Below, piece after piece: positions 41,523 to 51,617 of a stretch of DNA of 64,000 nt. The position numbers were made by a program, and so were the translations under genes. The notes under the pieces were generated by a model. The model had not been told where the DNA came from. It ran no database searches and saw nothing but the letters and a program-made list of their open reading frames with translations. Where the stretch lies: NCBI RefSeq assembly GCF_026967925.1, contig NZ_JAPVBI010000001.1, forward strand, positions 1,511,894 through 1,575,893, in the 5' to 3' direction. This stretch comes from Modestobacter sp. VKM Ac-2985 (GTDB taxonomy: Bacteria > Actinomycetota > Actinomycetes > Mycobacteriales > Geodermatophilaceae). The stretch's first letter is position 1, and every line of letters begins with the position of its first letter.

Positions 41523-44420
41523 ATGAGCCAGACGGCCAGCCAGCACACCGAGCCCACCGCCGACGGAGTGCCGCCGCACCGATACACCCCGGCGCTGGCG
41601 AACGAGATCGAGCTCGCCTGGCAGGACCGGTGGGAGGCTGAGGGCACGTTCCACACGCCCAACCCGGTCGGCCGGCTGAGCGAGGGCTTCGACCGGGTGG
41701 CCGACCGGCCCAAGGCCTTCCTGATGGACATGTTCCCGTACCCCTCGGGTGCCGGGCTGCACGTCGGGCACCCGCTGGGCTACCTGGGCACCGACGTCAC
41801 CAGCCGCTTCCTGCGGATGGACGGCCACAACGTGCTGCACCCGATGGGCTACGACGCCTTCGGCCTGCCGGCCGAGCAGTTCGCCGTGCAGACCGGGCAG
41901 CACCCCCGCGTCACGACCGAGGCGAACATCGCCGCGATCAGCGCCCAGCTGCGCCGGCTGGGCGTCGACCACGATCCCCGCCGCACCTTCGCCACGATCG
42001 ACCCGGGCTACTACAAGTGGACCCAGTGGATCTTCCGGCAGATCTTCGAGGCGTGGTTCGACCCGGAGACGGACCGGGCCCGTCCGATCAGCGAGCTGGT
42101 CACCGAGCTGGACGCCGGCACCCGCGAGCCCGCCGAGGGCACCCTGCCGGAGGGCCGCACCTGGGTGCAGCTGTCCGACGTCGAGCGCCGCCGGGTCGTG
42201 GACGCCCACCGGCTGGCGTACCTGCACCAGGCGCCGGTGAACTGGTGCCCCGGGCTGGGCACGGTGCTGTCCAACGAGGAGGTCACCCCGGACGGGCGGT
42301 CCGAGCGGGGCAACTTCCCGGTGTTCCGTCGTCCGCTGACCCAGTGGATGATGCGGATCACCTCCTACGCCGAGCGGCTGCTGACCGACCTGGACCGGCT
42401 GGACTGGTCGGACTCGTTGAAGCAGATGCAGCGCAACTGGATCGGCCGCTCGACCGGTGCCCGGGTGCGGTTCCCCGTGTCGGGCGAGACCGTCGAGGTC
42501 TTCACCACCCGGCCGGACACCCTGTTCGGCGCCACCTACCTGGTGCTGGCCCCCGAGCACCCGCTGGTCGGCGAACTGACCGCCGACCGGTGGCCCGAGG
42601 GCACTGACCCGCGCTGGGCCGCGGGTGCGGACACCCCGGCCGAAGCGGTCGCCGCCTACCAGCGGCAGGCGTCCCGCCGCTCGGAGCTGGACCGGCAGGC
42701 CGAGGGCCGGGAGAAGACCGGGGTCTGGCTGGGCGTCACCGCGCGCAACCCGCTGACCGGAGCCGACCTGCCGGTCTTCATCGCCGACTACGTGCTGACC
42801 GGCTACGGCACCGGAGCGATCATGGCGGTGCCGGGTGAGGACGCCCGCGACTGGGACTTCGCGAGTGAGTTCGGGCTGCCCGTCGTCCGCACCGTGCAGC
42901 CGCCGGCCGACTTCGACGGCGGCGCGTACACCGGCACCGGGCCGATGATCAACAGCTCGAACGAGCAGCTGTCCCTGGACGGGCTGGACAAGGCCGCCGC
43001 GATCGCCAAGGTCACCGAGTGGCTGGTCGCCACCGGCGCCGGCGAGGCCACGACCACCTACAAGCTGCGGGACTGGCTGTTCAGCCGGCAGCGCTACTGG
43101 GGCGAGCCGTTCCCGGTCGTCTATGCGACCGACGGCGAGGACGCCGACCTGCCGATCGCCGTCCCGGAGTCGATGCTGCCGGTGCTGCTGCCCGACGTCG
43201 ACGACTACTCGCCCACCACGTTCGCCGACGACGACGCCGACTCCCAGCCCGAGCCGCCGCTGTCCCGGGCCACCGAGTGGACGACGGTGGAGCTGGACCT
43301 GGGCGACGGGCCGCGGCGCTACCGGCGCGAGACGAACACGATGCCCAACTGGGCCGGTTCGTGCTGGTACCACCTGCGGTACCTGGACCCGGGTGACGAC
43401 GAGCGGTTCGTCGACCCGGAGCTGGAGGCCTACTGGATGGGCCCGCGGGAGCCCGGTGACGTCGGCGGCGTCGACCTGTACGTCGGTGGTGTCGAGCACG
43501 CGGTGCTGCACCTGCTGTACGCCCGGTTCTGGCACAAGGTGCTCTTCGACCTGGGCCACGTGTCCAGCGAGGAGCCGTTCCGCCGGCTGGTCAACCAGGG
43601 CTACATCTCCGCCTTCGCCTACACCGATGCCCGCGGCTTCCACGTGCCCGCAGCCGAGGTGGTCGAGGAGGGCGGCCAGTTCCGGTACCACGGCGAGCTG
43701 GTGACCCGGGAGTACGGGAAGATGGGCAAGAGCCTGAAGAACGTGGTCACGCCGGACGAGATGATCGCCATGTTCGGTGCGGACACCTTCCGGGTCTACG
43801 AGATGTCGACCGGGCCGCTGGACCAGTCCCGGCCCTGGGAGACCAAGGCCGCGGTCGGGTCGCAGCGGCTGCTGCAGCGGGTATGGCGGGTCGTCGTCGA
43901 CGAGGAGTCCGGGGCGGCGCGCGCCGCCGACGTCGAGCCGGACGACGACACCTCGCGCGCCCTGCACCGGGCGATCGAGGCCGTGCGCGACGGCATGACG
44001 ACGCTGCGGTTCAACATCGCCATCGCCCGGATCACCGAGCTGACCAACCACCTGACCTCGGCCTGCCCGCCCGGGACGCCGGTGCCCCGCTCGGTCGCCG
44101 AGGCCCTCGTGTTGCTGGTCGCGCCACTGGCCCCGCACCTGGCCGAGGAGCTGTGGTCCCGGCTGGGGCACACCGGCTCCGTGGCCTGGGCGTCGTTCCC
44201 GGTGGCGGATCCGCAGTGGCTGGTCGACGACACGGTGGAGGTCGCCGTGCAGGTCAACGGCAAGGTGCGGGCACAGGTGGCCGTCCCGGCCGACGCGGAC
44301 GCCGCGGCGCTGGAGGCGGCGGCCCGGGCGGACGAGCGGATCGCCGGCTACCTCGAGGGCGCGACCGTGCGCCGGGTGGTCGCGGTGCCGGGCCGGCTGG
44401 TCAACTTCGTCCTGGGCTGA
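41523..44420 (+). CDS. leuS: leucyl-tRNA synthetase
   Basis: A 965-residue class I aminoacyl-tRNA synthetase charging leucine tRNA. The HIGH motif is HVGHPLGY (about residue 80) and the KMSKS motif KMGKSLKN (about residue 733). The CP1 editing domain between them has [22 protein letters not shown] and [21 protein letters not shown]. The leucine-specific zinc/insert region and carboxy-terminal tRNA-binding domain ([16 protein letters not shown]) are present. Start ATG follows GGGAG at 8 bases. Expression is probably set by the leader peptide and terminator upstream. Confidence 0.98.
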   Translation: MSQTASQHTEPTADGVPPHRYTPALANEIELAWQDRWEAEGTFHTPNPVGRLSEGFDRVADRPKAFLMDMFPYPSGAGLHVGHPLGYLGTDVTSRFLRMDGHNVLHPMGYDAFGLPAEQFAVQTGQHPRVTTEANIAAISAQLRRLGVDHDPRRTFATIDPGYYKWTQWIFRQIFEAWFDPETDRARPISELVTELDAGTREPAEGTLPEGRTWVQLSDVERRRVVDAHRLAYLHQAPVNWCPGLGTVLSNEEVTPDGRSERGNFPVFRRPLTQWMMRITSYAERLLTDLDRLDWSDSLKQMQRNWIGRSTGARVRFPVSGETVEVFTTRPDTLFGATYLVLAPEHPLVGELTADRWPEGTDPRWAAGADTPAEAVAAYQRQASRRSELDRQAEGREKTGVWLGVTARNPLTGADLPVFIADYVLTGYGTGAIMAVPGEDARDWDFASEFGLPVVRTVQPPADFDGGAYTGTGPMINSSNEQLSLDGLDKAAAIAKVTEWLVATGAGEATTTYKLRDWLFSRQRYWGEPFPVVYATDGEDADLPIAVPESMLPVLLPDVDDYSPTTFADDDADSQPEPPLSRATEWTTVELDLGDGPRRYRRETNTMPNWAGSCWYHLRYLDPGDDERFVDPELEAYWMGPREPGDVGGVDLYVGGVEHAVLHLLYARFWHKVLFDLGHVSSEEPFRRLVNQGYISAFAYTDARGFHVPAAEVVEEGGQFRYHGELVTREYGKMGKSLKNVVTPDEMIAMFGADTFRVYEMSTGPLDQSRPWETKAAVGSQRLLQRVWRVVVDEESGAARAADVEPDDDTSRALHRAIEAVRDGMTTLRFNIAIARITELTNHLTSACPPGTPVPRSVAEALVLLVAPLAPHLAEELWSRLGHTGSVAWASFPVADPQWLVDDTVEVAVQVNGKVRAQVAVPADADAAALEAAARADERIAGYLEGATVRRVVAVPGRLVNFVLG

Positions 44421-44465
44421 TCACCGCCGCCTCCCGCTCAGCAGTGATCAGGTGACCTGATCGAA

Positions 44466-44508
44466 CACTGTCCTCCCGCATCAACGCTGGTGCGGGAGGA
44501 CAGCCAGT
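44466..44508. terminator. bidirectional terminator hairpin
   Basis: CTGTCCTCCCGCA pairs exactly with TGCGGGAGGACAG around a 10-base loop, between the convergent leuS and PPOX genes. A small palindrome, GATCAGG-TGA-CCTGATC, lies just before it. Confidence 0.65.
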
Positions 44509-44541
44509 GGTGCAGGGGGACCGGCACGGGGCCGAGGGGCC

Positions 44542-44928
44542 TCAGGTGGCGGGGGTGATGCGGATCATCGTCTGACGTTCCCGTCCGCGGTGCGTGACCC
44601 GCGCCGCGATGCGGGAGGTGCCGTAGGTGATCCGCCACTGCCAGCCGTAGCGCCGGGCGAGGGCACCCCGCGCACGGGACCACTCGGCTCGGTCGAGGAA
44701 CTCGGCGACAGCGTCGACGGCCGGGCCCTCGAGCCGACCGCGCATGTCACACGGGGCGACGGTGACCCGACTCGTGTGTCGGAGCCGCTTCACCTTGCCC
44801 GAGTCCGCCCGCGTCCAGACCACGAGCGCATCGCCGTCGGGTGCTGCCCAGACCGGGGTCGCCACCGGCTCGCCGGTGCGCCGGAAGGTGGTGAGGCTGA
44901 CGTAGCGGCTGGTGGGGAGTCGGCTCAC
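44542..44928 (-). CDS. PPOX-class F420-dependent oxidoreductase
   Basis: A 128-residue split-barrel protein of the pyridoxamine-phosphate-oxidase-like class, in actinobacteria often F420- or flavin-binding. Visible core: [48 protein letters not shown] and the closing [13 protein letters not shown]. The substrate is unknown. Its GTG start overlaps the lipB stop by four bases (GTGA), so it is translationally coupled to lipoate biosynthesis, which is unexpected for the family. Confidence 0.85.
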   Translation of the reverse strand: MSRLPTSRYVSLTTFRRTGEPVATPVWAAPDGDALVVWTRADSGKVKRLRHTSRVTVAPCDMRGRLEGPAVDAVAEFLDRAEWSRARGALARRYGWQWRITYGTSRIAARVTHRGRERQTMIRITPAT

Positions 44929-45566
44929 GCGACGGGGGTGCGGGTGAGCGCGCGGCGCATCGCGGTCTCGACCGTGTCGATGACCTGGGCGACGGTGACG
45001 TCGCGGCCGAGCTCGACGCTCAGCGAGGTCGCCCCGGCGTCGGGGATCCCGCACGGCACCATGTTGGTGAAGGCGGCCATGTCCGGGTCGCAGTTCAGCG
45101 CGAAACCGTGCATCGTCACGCCCCGGGCGACGCGGACGCCGATGGCGGCGATCTTCCGGTCCGGGCCGCGCTCGTCGGCCCGGACCCACACGCCGCTGCG
45201 ACCCTCGACCTGCTCGGTGGCCAGACCGAAGGTGCCGCAGACCTCCATCAGGGCGCGCTCCAGCCGGCGTACGTGGGCGACCACGTCGACCGGGTCGGGC
45301 AGCGCGACGATCGGGTACCCGACCAGCTGGCCGGGGCCGTGCCAGGTGATCTTGCCGCCGCGGTCCACGTCGATCACCGGGGTGCCGTCGAAGGGCCGCT
45401 CATGCGGCTCCGTCCGCTTGCCCGCGGTGTAGACGGGCGGGTGCTCCAGCAGCAGCAGGGTGTCCGGGCCGGTGCCGGCGACGCGCTGCTCGTGCAGCTC
45501 GCGCTGCTGCGCCCAGGCCTGCTCGTAGGGCACCAGACCTGCTCGTACGACCACCAGCTCGCTCAT
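44925..45566 (-). CDS. lipB: octanoyltransferase
   Basis: A 213-residue LipB enzyme transferring octanoate from acyl carrier protein to lipoyl domains, the step before LipA. The catalytic lysine is in DRKIAAIGV and the catalytic cysteine in [25 protein letters not shown] and [17 protein letters not shown] are the other signatures. The leaderless ATG is supported by TACGCT 7 bases ahead. It lies near sucB and lpdA, whose complex needs the cofactor; a PPOX gene is coupled to its 3' end. Confidence 0.97.
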   Translation of the reverse strand: MSELVVVRAGLVPYEQAWAQQRELHEQRVAGTGPDTLLLLEHPPVYTAGKRTEPHERPFDGTPVIDVDRGGKITWHGPGQLVGYPIVALPDPVDVVAHVRRLERALMEVCGTFGLATEQVEGRSGVWVRADERGPDRKIAAIGVRVARGVTMHGFALNCDPDMAAFTNMVPCGIPDAGATSLSVELGRDVTVAQVIDTVETAMRRALTRTPVA

Positions 45567-45573
45567 GCCGCCG

Positions 45574-45579
45574 AGCGTA
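45574..45579 (-). promoter_or_regulatory. leaderless minus-10 box
   Basis: TACGCT on the minus strand, 7 bases before the lipB ATG at 45566. Confidence 0.55.
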
Positions 45580-45621
45580 TGCCGTGCACCGTCACGCGTG
45601 TGCCCCACCGCCGATCCGTGC

Positions 45622-46899
45622 TCAACCGGCCGCGGGGTCGGTGGTGGTCGGGTCGGTCGTGGTCACCGGGGCCGGAGCACGGAGGTGCTGGAGCACGGCC
45701 CGTGCGGTTCGGGCGCCGCTGGCCATCGCGCCCTGGATGGACGGGGTGTCGCGGTGGTCTCCGCAGACGAACAGCCCACCGCCCAGGTCGACCGGGCGGC
45801 GGTGCTGCAGCGGAGGAGTCGCCGCCGGCTGCGCCCCGGTCACCGTGACGGTGGTGAGGTGCTCCAGGTCGGTGGTGGCGACACCGTGCAGGCGCGCCAC
45901 CTCCTCGCGGACGTCGGGCTCCCGGGTCACCGCCAGGGTCGAGCTGGCGACCAACGCCCGGCCGTCAGGGCTGTACGCCGGCTGCGCGTCCGAGACCACC
46001 GCGCTGTTCACCAGCTGACCACGGGGTCGGCCGAGCACGATCAGCGGCGCCGACCAGGGCGACTCCGGCAGCACGTGCAGGTGCGTGATCACCTGCCGGG
46101 GCGCCGACGCCTCGACCCCGGGGAGCAGGACTGCGGCGGTGTCGGGGTCGGTCGCCACCACGACGACGTCGGCGCTCGTGGCGCCGACGTCCGTGTGGAC
46201 CGCACCTTCCTCCACGCGCGTCACGCGGACGCCGAGGTGCACCCGGTCGGCGGGGAGCCGGGCGGCGAGCTGCTCGCCGATCGACTGCATCCCACCGGCG
46301 GGGAGGCCGACCAGGCCCCGGACGAAGCTGCGCCAGACCAGGTCCAGGTAGCGGCTGGAGGTCTCCAGGCGGTCCTCCAGCAGGACGCCGGCCAGGAAGG
46401 GGCGCAAGAACACCTCGAGGGCCTGCTCGCCGACCCCAGCGGCACGGAGGGCCTCCTCGGCCGTGCGTTCCCGGGCCGCGAGCAACCGGGACACCGGTGC
46501 GTAGCCGGCCCGGGCGGAGAAGGCGGCGAGCGCGGCCGCCCGGACCGGCCCGCCCAGGGGCGCCCGGAGGGTGTCCACGACGGTGCCTGGGTGCTGGCGG
46601 GGGTCGACCACCCGGTGGGCGCGCCCGTCGACCCGGACCACCGCGCCCGTCCAGAACCAGCCCAGGTCGAGCGCCGGCAGGTCGAGGTCGGCGGCCCGTG
46701 GGTAGCCGGTGTTGAGCACCTGGAACCCGCGATCGACCAGGAACCCGTCGACCCGGGAGGTCGACAGCCGGCCGCCCGGGTGCCGGGCGGCGTCGACCAG
46801 GTGGACGTCGCGGCCGGCCGCGGCCAGCCGGGTGGCCGCACTCAGCCCGGCCAGGCCAGCACCGACCACGACGACCTCGGCACGGGCTGGCAGCGACAT
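45622..46899 (-). CDS. FAD-dependent amine-oxidase-like oxidoreductase
   Basis: A 425-residue flavoprotein of the NAD(P)/FAD-dependent class related to phytoene desaturase and protoporphyrinogen oxidase. The dinucleotide motif is [21 protein letters not shown], followed by [21 protein letters not shown]. The carboxy-terminal FAD motif is [25 protein letters not shown]. No membrane helix. Substrate unknown; it is not next to carotenoid genes, so a desaturase label would be guesswork. The leaderless ATG is supported by TAGGTT 6 bases ahead. Divergent from the kinase gene. Confidence 0.88.
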   Translation of the reverse strand: MSLPARAEVVVVGAGLAGLSAATRLAAAGRDVHLVDAARHPGGRLSTSRVDGFLVDRGFQVLNTGYPRAADLDLPALDLGWFWTGAVVRVDGRAHRVVDPRQHPGTVVDTLRAPLGGPVRAAALAAFSARAGYAPVSRLLAARERTAEEALRAAGVGEQALEVFLRPFLAGVLLEDRLETSSRYLDLVWRSFVRGLVGLPAGGMQSIGEQLAARLPADRVHLGVRVTRVEEGAVHTDVGATSADVVVVATDPDTAAVLLPGVEASAPRQVITHLHVLPESPWSAPLIVLGRPRGQLVNSAVVSDAQPAYSPDGRALVASSTLAVTREPDVREEVARLHGVATTDLEHLTTVTVTGAQPAATPPLQHRRPVDLGGGLFVCGDHRDTPSIQGAMASGARTARAVLQHLRAPAPVTTTDPTTTDPAAG

Positions 46900-46905
46900 G
46901 GCCCG

Positions 46906-46911
46906 AACCTA
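46906..46911 (-). promoter_or_regulatory. leaderless minus-10 box
   Basis: TAGGTT on the minus strand, 6 bases before the ATG at 46899. Confidence 0.5.
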
Positions 46912-47005
46912 GGCGGTCCCGGGCCGGCCCGCCCCGCCCGGCGGCGGATCTGTGGACTGCATCGCGGCCTGTGGACGGACCCAGCGGGAGCTCACCCGTC
47001 GGCCC

Positions 47006-47011
47006 TACGGT
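47006..47011 (+). promoter_or_regulatory. leaderless minus-10 box
   Basis: TACGGT 6 bases before the ATG at 47018; supports the kinase start. Confidence 0.5.
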
Positions 47012-47017
47012 CCCGGC

Positions 47018-48688
47018 ATGCCTGCGCAGCCCGCCCCGTCCGCGGCTCCCGTCGTGCCCGGCTTCGTGCTCGAAGAGCTCCTGGGCCGGGGCGGTTCCGG
47101 GCAGGTGTGGCGAGCCCGGCCGCGGTCGGGAGGCCCGCCGGTGGCGATCAAGGTGCTGGTGCGGGGCGACCCGGAACGGCAGGAGCGCGAGGCGGGGCTG
47201 CTCGGCGAGCTCGACCACCCGCACCTGGTGCGGCTGCACCACGTCGTCCGCCGGGAGGTGCGTGACGGCCCGGCCCAGGTGGCGTTGGTGCTCGACCTGC
47301 TCGCCGGCGGCAGCCTCGCAGCCCTGCTCGCCCGGCGGGGACGGTTGCGGCCGGGCGAGGTGGTCACGACGGTGGCCCCGGTGGCGGCCGCGCTGGCCCA
47401 CGCCCACGAGCGGGGGGTCGTGCACGGCGACCTGTCGCCGGGCAACGTCGTCTTCACGGCCGAGGGACGCCCGGTGCTCACCGACCTGGGCACCGCCCGG
47501 CTGGTGGGGGACACCGCACGGGCCGAGGTCACCCCGGCGTACGTCGACCCGGTGGTGGCCCGCGGCGGTGCGCCCGGTCCGGCGTCGGACGTCTTCGGCG
47601 TCGCCGCGGCGGCCTTCCACGCACTCACCGGGGTCGCCCCCTGGAATGCCGCAGACCCGGCGGGCACGCTCGCCGTCGCGGCCGGCGGCGACCTGCCCGA
47701 CCTCACGCTCCTGGCCCCCGAGGCACCCGAGGAGCTGGTCCGCGTGGTCCTCCGCGGGCTGTCGGCCGAGCCGCATCTGCGGGGGTCCGCCGCGGCGTTC
47801 GCCCTCGACCTCCGCCACTCCTGCCGGCCGGAGCCGGTCCGCCTCCCGGTGCCCGACGTGCCCGATGGCGAACTCGGGCTCACCGGGCGGGGCCCACGGA
47901 CCGAGCTGACGCACCAGGTGCCGGGCCGCCGCCCCCGGGCCGCGCATGCCGTGCCGGTTCCCGACGGTCGGTGGGCGCAGCTGCGAGGGCGGTTCGGTGA
48001 CCGGGTCACCGCCTCTCGAGGGGACAGCGACCGGGGGGTGGGGCCGCTGGTCACGGGAGTGGTGCGGCGCGCGGCGACAGCCGGTCTGGTGCTCGTCGCC
48101 ATCGCGGCCGCGCTGGCCGGTGTGACCTGGCTGGGGGCGAGCTGGGGTGGGTCGAGCGCCGACCCGGTGCCGGCCGCAGACCGAGCCGGAGCGGTCACCG
48201 TCCTCCCCGCGTCCCCGACACCGACCTCCCCGGACGAGCGCGCGGGTGACGGCGCGGCATCGCCGGCCGACCGGTCAGCAGCTCCGATCGAGGACGGCGA
48301 GTGGGCCGCCGTGCTCACCGAGCTCTACGACCGGCGCAGCACCGCGTTCAGCGAGGCCGATCCGACGGTGCTGGCGGAGGTGCACGCGTCCGGCAGCGCG
48401 CTGCTGGCTCGTGACACCGACCAGGTGGTGCAACTGGTCGGGGCCGGTCAGCGGCTGGACGGCTTCGCGCCCCGGCTGGTCCGCCTGGTCGAGGTGACGG
48501 CCCAGGGGCCCACCCGGGTGGAGGTGCGGCTGGTCGACGCGCTGCCGGCCTACCGGGTCGTGCGAGCCGGCGCGGCCGAGCCCGTGGTTGTGGCCGAGGT
48601 CCCTGCCCGGGGTGAGGCGCCGGTCCGGCTCGTCCTGGAGCGCACGGCGGACGGCTGGCGGATCGCCGACGCCCTGCTGGGCGGGTGA
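47018..48688 (+). CDS. atypical membrane serine/threonine protein kinase
   Basis: A 556-residue Hanks-type kinase: glycine loop GRGGSGQVWRA, ATP lysine VAIKVL, catalytic loop HGDLSPGNVVF, metal loop TDLGTARLV. Deviations are marked: HRD is HGD, the following Lys is Ser, DFG is DLG, and the APE region reads TPAYVDPVV. The catalytic Asp, Asn and metal Asp remain, so weak activity is possible. A basic linker leads to one membrane helix (GLVLVAIAAALAGVTWLGA, about residue 355). An extracellular domain of about 150 residues with a helical start and beta end follows. The kinase faces the cytoplasm. Confidence 0.88.
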   Translation: MPAQPAPSAAPVVPGFVLEELLGRGGSGQVWRARPRSGGPPVAIKVLVRGDPERQEREAGLLGELDHPHLVRLHHVVRREVRDGPAQVALVLDLLAGGSLAALLARRGRLRPGEVVTTVAPVAAALAHAHERGVVHGDLSPGNVVFTAEGRPVLTDLGTARLVGDTARAEVTPAYVDPVVARGGAPGPASDVFGVAAAAFHALTGVAPWNAADPAGTLAVAAGGDLPDLTLLAPEAPEELVRVVLRGLSAEPHLRGSAAAFALDLRHSCRPEPVRLPVPDVPDGELGLTGRGPRTELTHQVPGRRPRAAHAVPVPDGRWAQLRGRFGDRVTASRGDSDRGVGPLVTGVVRRAATAGLVLVAIAAALAGVTWLGASWGGSSADPVPAADRAGAVTVLPASPTPTSPDERAGDGAASPADRSAAPIEDGEWAAVLTELYDRRSTAFSEADPTVLAEVHASGSALLARDTDQVVQLVGAGQRLDGFAPRLVRLVEVTAQGPTRVEVRLVDALPAYRVVRAGAAEPVVVAEVPARGEAPVRLVLERTADGWRIADALLGG

Positions 48689-48690
48689 CC

Positions 48691-49596
48691 TCAGCGCGCG
48701 GCGACGGCGGCGCGCAGTGCCGCCTGGAGGTCCTCGTGGGTGAACTGGAAGCCAGCGGACCGCAGGACCTCCGGCACGGCGCGCTGGCCGGCCAGGACCC
48801 CCACGTCGGCGAACTCACCGAGGGCCAACCGCAGGGCGAAGCCCGGGACGGTGAAGACCGCAGGCCGGTGCACGACCTCGGCGAGCGCGGCGGTGAACTC
48901 CGCGTTGGTGGCCGGGCTGGGGGCGGTGAGGTTCACCGGACCGGACACCGGGGCGGTGAGCAGGAACCGGATCGCGTCGACCTCGTCCTGCAGGCTGATC
49001 CAGGGCATGTACTGCTGGCCCGAGGCCAGCTTGCCGCCCAGCCCCAGGCGGAACAGCGGGAGCAGCCGGCCGAGCAACCCGCCGGGGCCGAGGACGAGCC
49101 CGGTGCGCAGGGTCGCCACCCGCACCCCGGCGGCGGCCGCCGGGGCGGTCGTCCCCTCCCAGGTGACGCAGACCTGGGCCAGGAAGTCGTCGCCGGCCGG
49201 CGCGGTCTCGTCGACCACCCGCTCGCCGGTGTCGCCGTACCAGCCGACAGCGGAGGCCGACAACAGCACCCGCTCCCGGTCGGGGTCAGCGGCGACCGCA
49301 TCGACGAGGGCCTGGCTCACCGTGGCTGTGCTGTGGACCCGGCTGGCCAGCACCTGCTTCTTGTGCTTCTCCGTCCAGCGCCGGTCACCGACCCCGACAC
49401 CGGCCAGGTTGACCACGGCGTCCACGTCGGTCAGCAGCCCGTCGGGCATGCCGTGGTGCGCTGGTTCCCAGCGGTGTTCGTCGGCGGTGCGCGGGGTGCG
49501 CCGCACGAGGCGCAGCACCTCGTGCCCGTCGGCCACCAGCGCGGGCACGAGCGCTGATCCGATCAGCCCGGAGGACCCGGTGACCGCCACCTTCAT
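48691..49596 (-). CDS. TIGR01777 family NAD(P)-binding epimerase-like protein
   Basis: A 301-residue short-chain dehydrogenase-like protein: Rossmann start MKVAVTGSSGLIGSALVPALVADGH, VVNLAGVGVGDRRWTEKHK, SASAVGWYGDTGERVVDE (Tyr of the active site), LRTGLVLGPGGLLGRLLPLFRLGLGGKL and a DUF1731-type carboxy end (VPGFALRLALGEFADVGVLAGQRAVPEVLRSAGFQFTHEDL). Substrate unknown. The M. tuberculosis homologue Rv2216 likewise sits between the E2 gene and lipB. Only two bases separate its stop from the convergent kinase stop. Confidence 0.93.
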   Translation of the reverse strand: MKVAVTGSSGLIGSALVPALVADGHEVLRLVRRTPRTADEHRWEPAHHGMPDGLLTDVDAVVNLAGVGVGDRRWTEKHKKQVLASRVHSTATVSQALVDAVAADPDRERVLLSASAVGWYGDTGERVVDETAPAGDDFLAQVCVTWEGTTAPAAAAGVRVATLRTGLVLGPGGLLGRLLPLFRLGLGGKLASGQQYMPWISLQDEVDAIRFLLTAPVSGPVNLTAPSPATNAEFTAALAEVVHRPAVFTVPGFALRLALGEFADVGVLAGQRAVPEVLRSAGFQFTHEDLQAALRAAVAAR

Positions 49597-49643
49597 GGAG
49601 TGCTCCTTCGGACCAGTGCACGGGCCTGCGTCAGGCGGACGAC

Positions 49644-49673
49644 GAAGGGCCCCGGCCGAAGCCGGGGCCCTTC
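49644..49673 (-). terminator. terminator hairpin after sucB
   Basis: A perfect 13-bp stem (GAAGGGCCCCGGC and its complement) with CGAA loop, 10 bases beyond the sucB stop. Confidence 0.6.
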
Positions 49674-49682
49674 ATCGGTGGA

Positions 49683-51539
49683 TCAGGAGATGCCCAGGTC
49701 GCCCTGGAACTGCCCACCCTCGAGCCGCTCCTTCACGGTGGTGAGGAAGCGGGCGGCGTCGGCGCCGTCGACGATCCGGTGGTCGTAGCTCAACGCCAGG
49801 TAGACCATCGAACGGACCGCGATCACCTCGCCGAGCTCCGGGTCCTGGACGACCACGGGGCGCTTCACCACGGAACCGACGCCCAGGATGGCGACCTGGG
49901 GCTGGTTGATGATCGGGGTGTCGAACAGCGCGCCCCGGCTGCCGGTGTTGGTCAGCGTGAACGTGCCGCCACCGAGCTCGTCCGGGGTGATCTTGTTGGT
50001 GCGGGTCCGCTCGGCCAGGTCGGCGATCTTCCGGGCGATGCCGGGCACGTTGAGGTCGCCCGCACCGCGGATGACCGGCACCAGCAGGCCACGCTCGGTG
50101 TCCACGGCGACGCCCAGGTTCTCGGCGTCGTGGTAGGTGACCGTCCCCGCCTCGAGGTCGACCGAGGAGTTGACCACGGGGTGCGCCTTGAGGGCCTCGA
50201 CCGCTGCCTTGGCGAAGAAGGGGAGGAACGACAGCTTCACACCCTCGCGGGCGGCGAAGTCGTTCTTCACCTGGTTGCGCAGGTTCGCGATCCGGGTGAC
50301 GTCCGCCTCGACGACGGTGGTGAGCTGCGCGCTGATCTGCAGCGACTCGACCATCCGCTTGGCGATGACGGTGCGCAGCCGGGAGAGCTTCTCCGTGTTC
50401 CCGCGCAGCGAGGAGTCCGGGGTCGCGGCCGGCGAGGGGGTGCGCGCCCCACCGGAGGAGGCGGCAGCCGGCGCGGCGGCCGGCTCCTCCTTGGACTGCT
50501 CGGCGGCGGCGACCACGTCCTGCTTGCGGATCCGGCCACCGACACCGGTGCCGGTCACCGACCCGAGGTCGACGCCGTGCTCCGCGGCCAGCCGACGCAC
50601 CAGCGGGGTGACGTAGGCGCCGCCACCGTCGGGCGCGGGTGCCGCGGCGGGCCGGGAGGTCGGGGCGACGGCCTCGGCGGGCGACGGCTGGTCGGTGGGC
50701 GACTCGGTCGGCATGCTGCCGCTGGAGCCGTAGTCGGCGCCGGGCTGGCCGGTGTCGGTGTTGGCCTCGACGGGCGTCGGCTGGCTCGCCTTCGGCGCCG
50801 CCTCCTCCTTCGGCTCTTCCTTCGGAGCCGGCTTCTCCTCGGCGGCGGGCTCCGCCTTCGGTGCGGACTCGGCCTTCGCGGAGCCGCCACCGGAGCCACC
50901 GATGACGGCCAGCTCGGCGCCGACCTCCACGGTCTCGTCCTCGGCCACGACGATCTTGGTGAGCACGCCCGCCACGGGGGAGGGGATCTCGGTGTCGACC
51001 TTGTCGGTGGAGACCTCGAGGAGGGGCTCGTCGACCTCGACCTGGTCACCCTCCTGCTTCAGCCAGCGGGTGACCGTGCCCTCGGTGACGCTCTCGCCCA
51101 GCGCCGGCATGGTCACCGAGGTGCCCTCGCCGTCGGAACCACCCGGGTCGCCGTCCTGCTCTGCGGCCGCGGGGGCCGGCTGCTCGGCCGGGGCCTCCTC
51201 GGCCGGCTCGTCCTGGGCCGGCTGTTCGGCAGCGGCCGTGTCCTCGGCCGGTGCCTCCTGGGCCGGGGCGTCCGCTGCCGGGGCGCCGGCGTCGCCGCCG
51301 TCCTCGCCGCCGATCACCGCCAGCTCGGCGCCGACCTCCACGGTCTCGTCCTCGGCCACGACGATCTTGGTGAGCACACCCGCCACGGGGGAGGGGATCT
51401 CGGTGTCGACCTTGTCGGTGGAGACCTCGAGGAGGGGCTCGTCGACCTCGACCTGCTCACCCTCCTGCTTCAGCCAGCGGGTGACCGTGCCCTCGGTGAC
51501 GCTCTCGCCCAGGGCGGGCATGGTGACGGACGTCGGCAT
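49683..51539 (-). CDS. sucB: 2-oxoacid dehydrogenase E2, succinyltransferase type
   Basis: A 618-residue dihydrolipoyl acyltransferase forming the core of 2-oxoglutarate and probably pyruvate dehydrogenase. Two lipoyl domains (about residues 2-76 and 142-216), each with lipoylated Lys in STDKVDTE, are joined by long Ala/Pro/Glu linkers. A peripheral-subunit-binding domain ([17 protein letters not shown] to GGRIRKQDV) and the catalytic domain follow; the active His and Asp are in [16 protein letters not shown]. In M. tuberculosis the homologue (DlaT) serves several complexes. It shares an operon with lpdA and uses LipA/LipB products. The two lipoyl domains are nearly identical in DNA. Confidence 0.96.
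   Translation of the reverse strand: MPTSVTMPALGESVTEGTVTRWLKQEGEQVEVDEPLLEVSTDKVDTEIPSPVAGVLTKIVVAEDETVEVGAELAVIGGEDGGDAGAPAADAPAQEAPAEDTAAAEQPAQDEPAEEAPAEQPAPAAAEQDGDPGGSDGEGTSVTMPALGESVTEGTVTRWLKQEGDQVEVDEPLLEVSTDKVDTEIPSPVAGVLTKIVVAEDETVEVGAELAVIGGSGGGSAKAESAPKAEPAAEEKPAPKEEPKEEAAPKASQPTPVEANTDTGQPGADYGSSGSMPTESPTDQPSPAEAVAPTSRPAAAPAPDGGGAYVTPLVRRLAAEHGVDLGSVTGTGVGGRIRKQDVVAAAEQSKEEPAAAPAAASSGGARTPSPAATPDSSLRGNTEKLSRLRTVIAKRMVESLQISAQLTTVVEADVTRIANLRNQVKNDFAAREGVKLSFLPFFAKAAVEALKAHPVVNSSVDLEAGTVTYHDAENLGVAVDTERGLLVPVIRGAGDLNVPGIARKIADLAERTRTNKITPDELGGGTFTLTNTGSRGALFDTPIINQPQVAILGVGSVVKRPVVVQDPELGEVIAVRSMVYLALSYDHRIVDGADAARFLTTVKERLEGGQFQGDLGIS
50901..51120 (-). repeat. direct repeat copy 1, lipoyl domain 2
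   Basis: About 220 bases nearly identical to 51312-51531, with roughly nine differences by eye; encodes the second lipoyl domain of the E2 protein. Confidence 0.85.
51312..51531 (-). repeat. direct repeat copy 2, lipoyl domain 1
   Basis: Partner of the repeat at 50901-51120; encodes the first lipoyl domain. Confidence 0.85.
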
Positions 51540-51561
51540 CGAAGGCGGGTCTCCTCAAGTC

Positions 51562-51615
51562 GTGGGGTCGTGCTGAGCGGGTGGTGCTGCGTGGGGTCGT
51601 GCTGAGCAGGTGGTG
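51562..51615. repeat. 25-base direct repeat between lpdA and sucB
   Basis: Two copies of a 25-base unit beginning GTGGGGTCGTGCTGAGC, at 51562-51586 and 51591-51615, period 29, one mismatch. Confidence 0.85.
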
Positions 51616-51617
51616 GG

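Noticed and set aside
41382-44171. 929-codon open frame antisense to leuS
   Set aside because: Low-complexity Gly/Arg/His composition; leuS on the plus strand is unmistakable.
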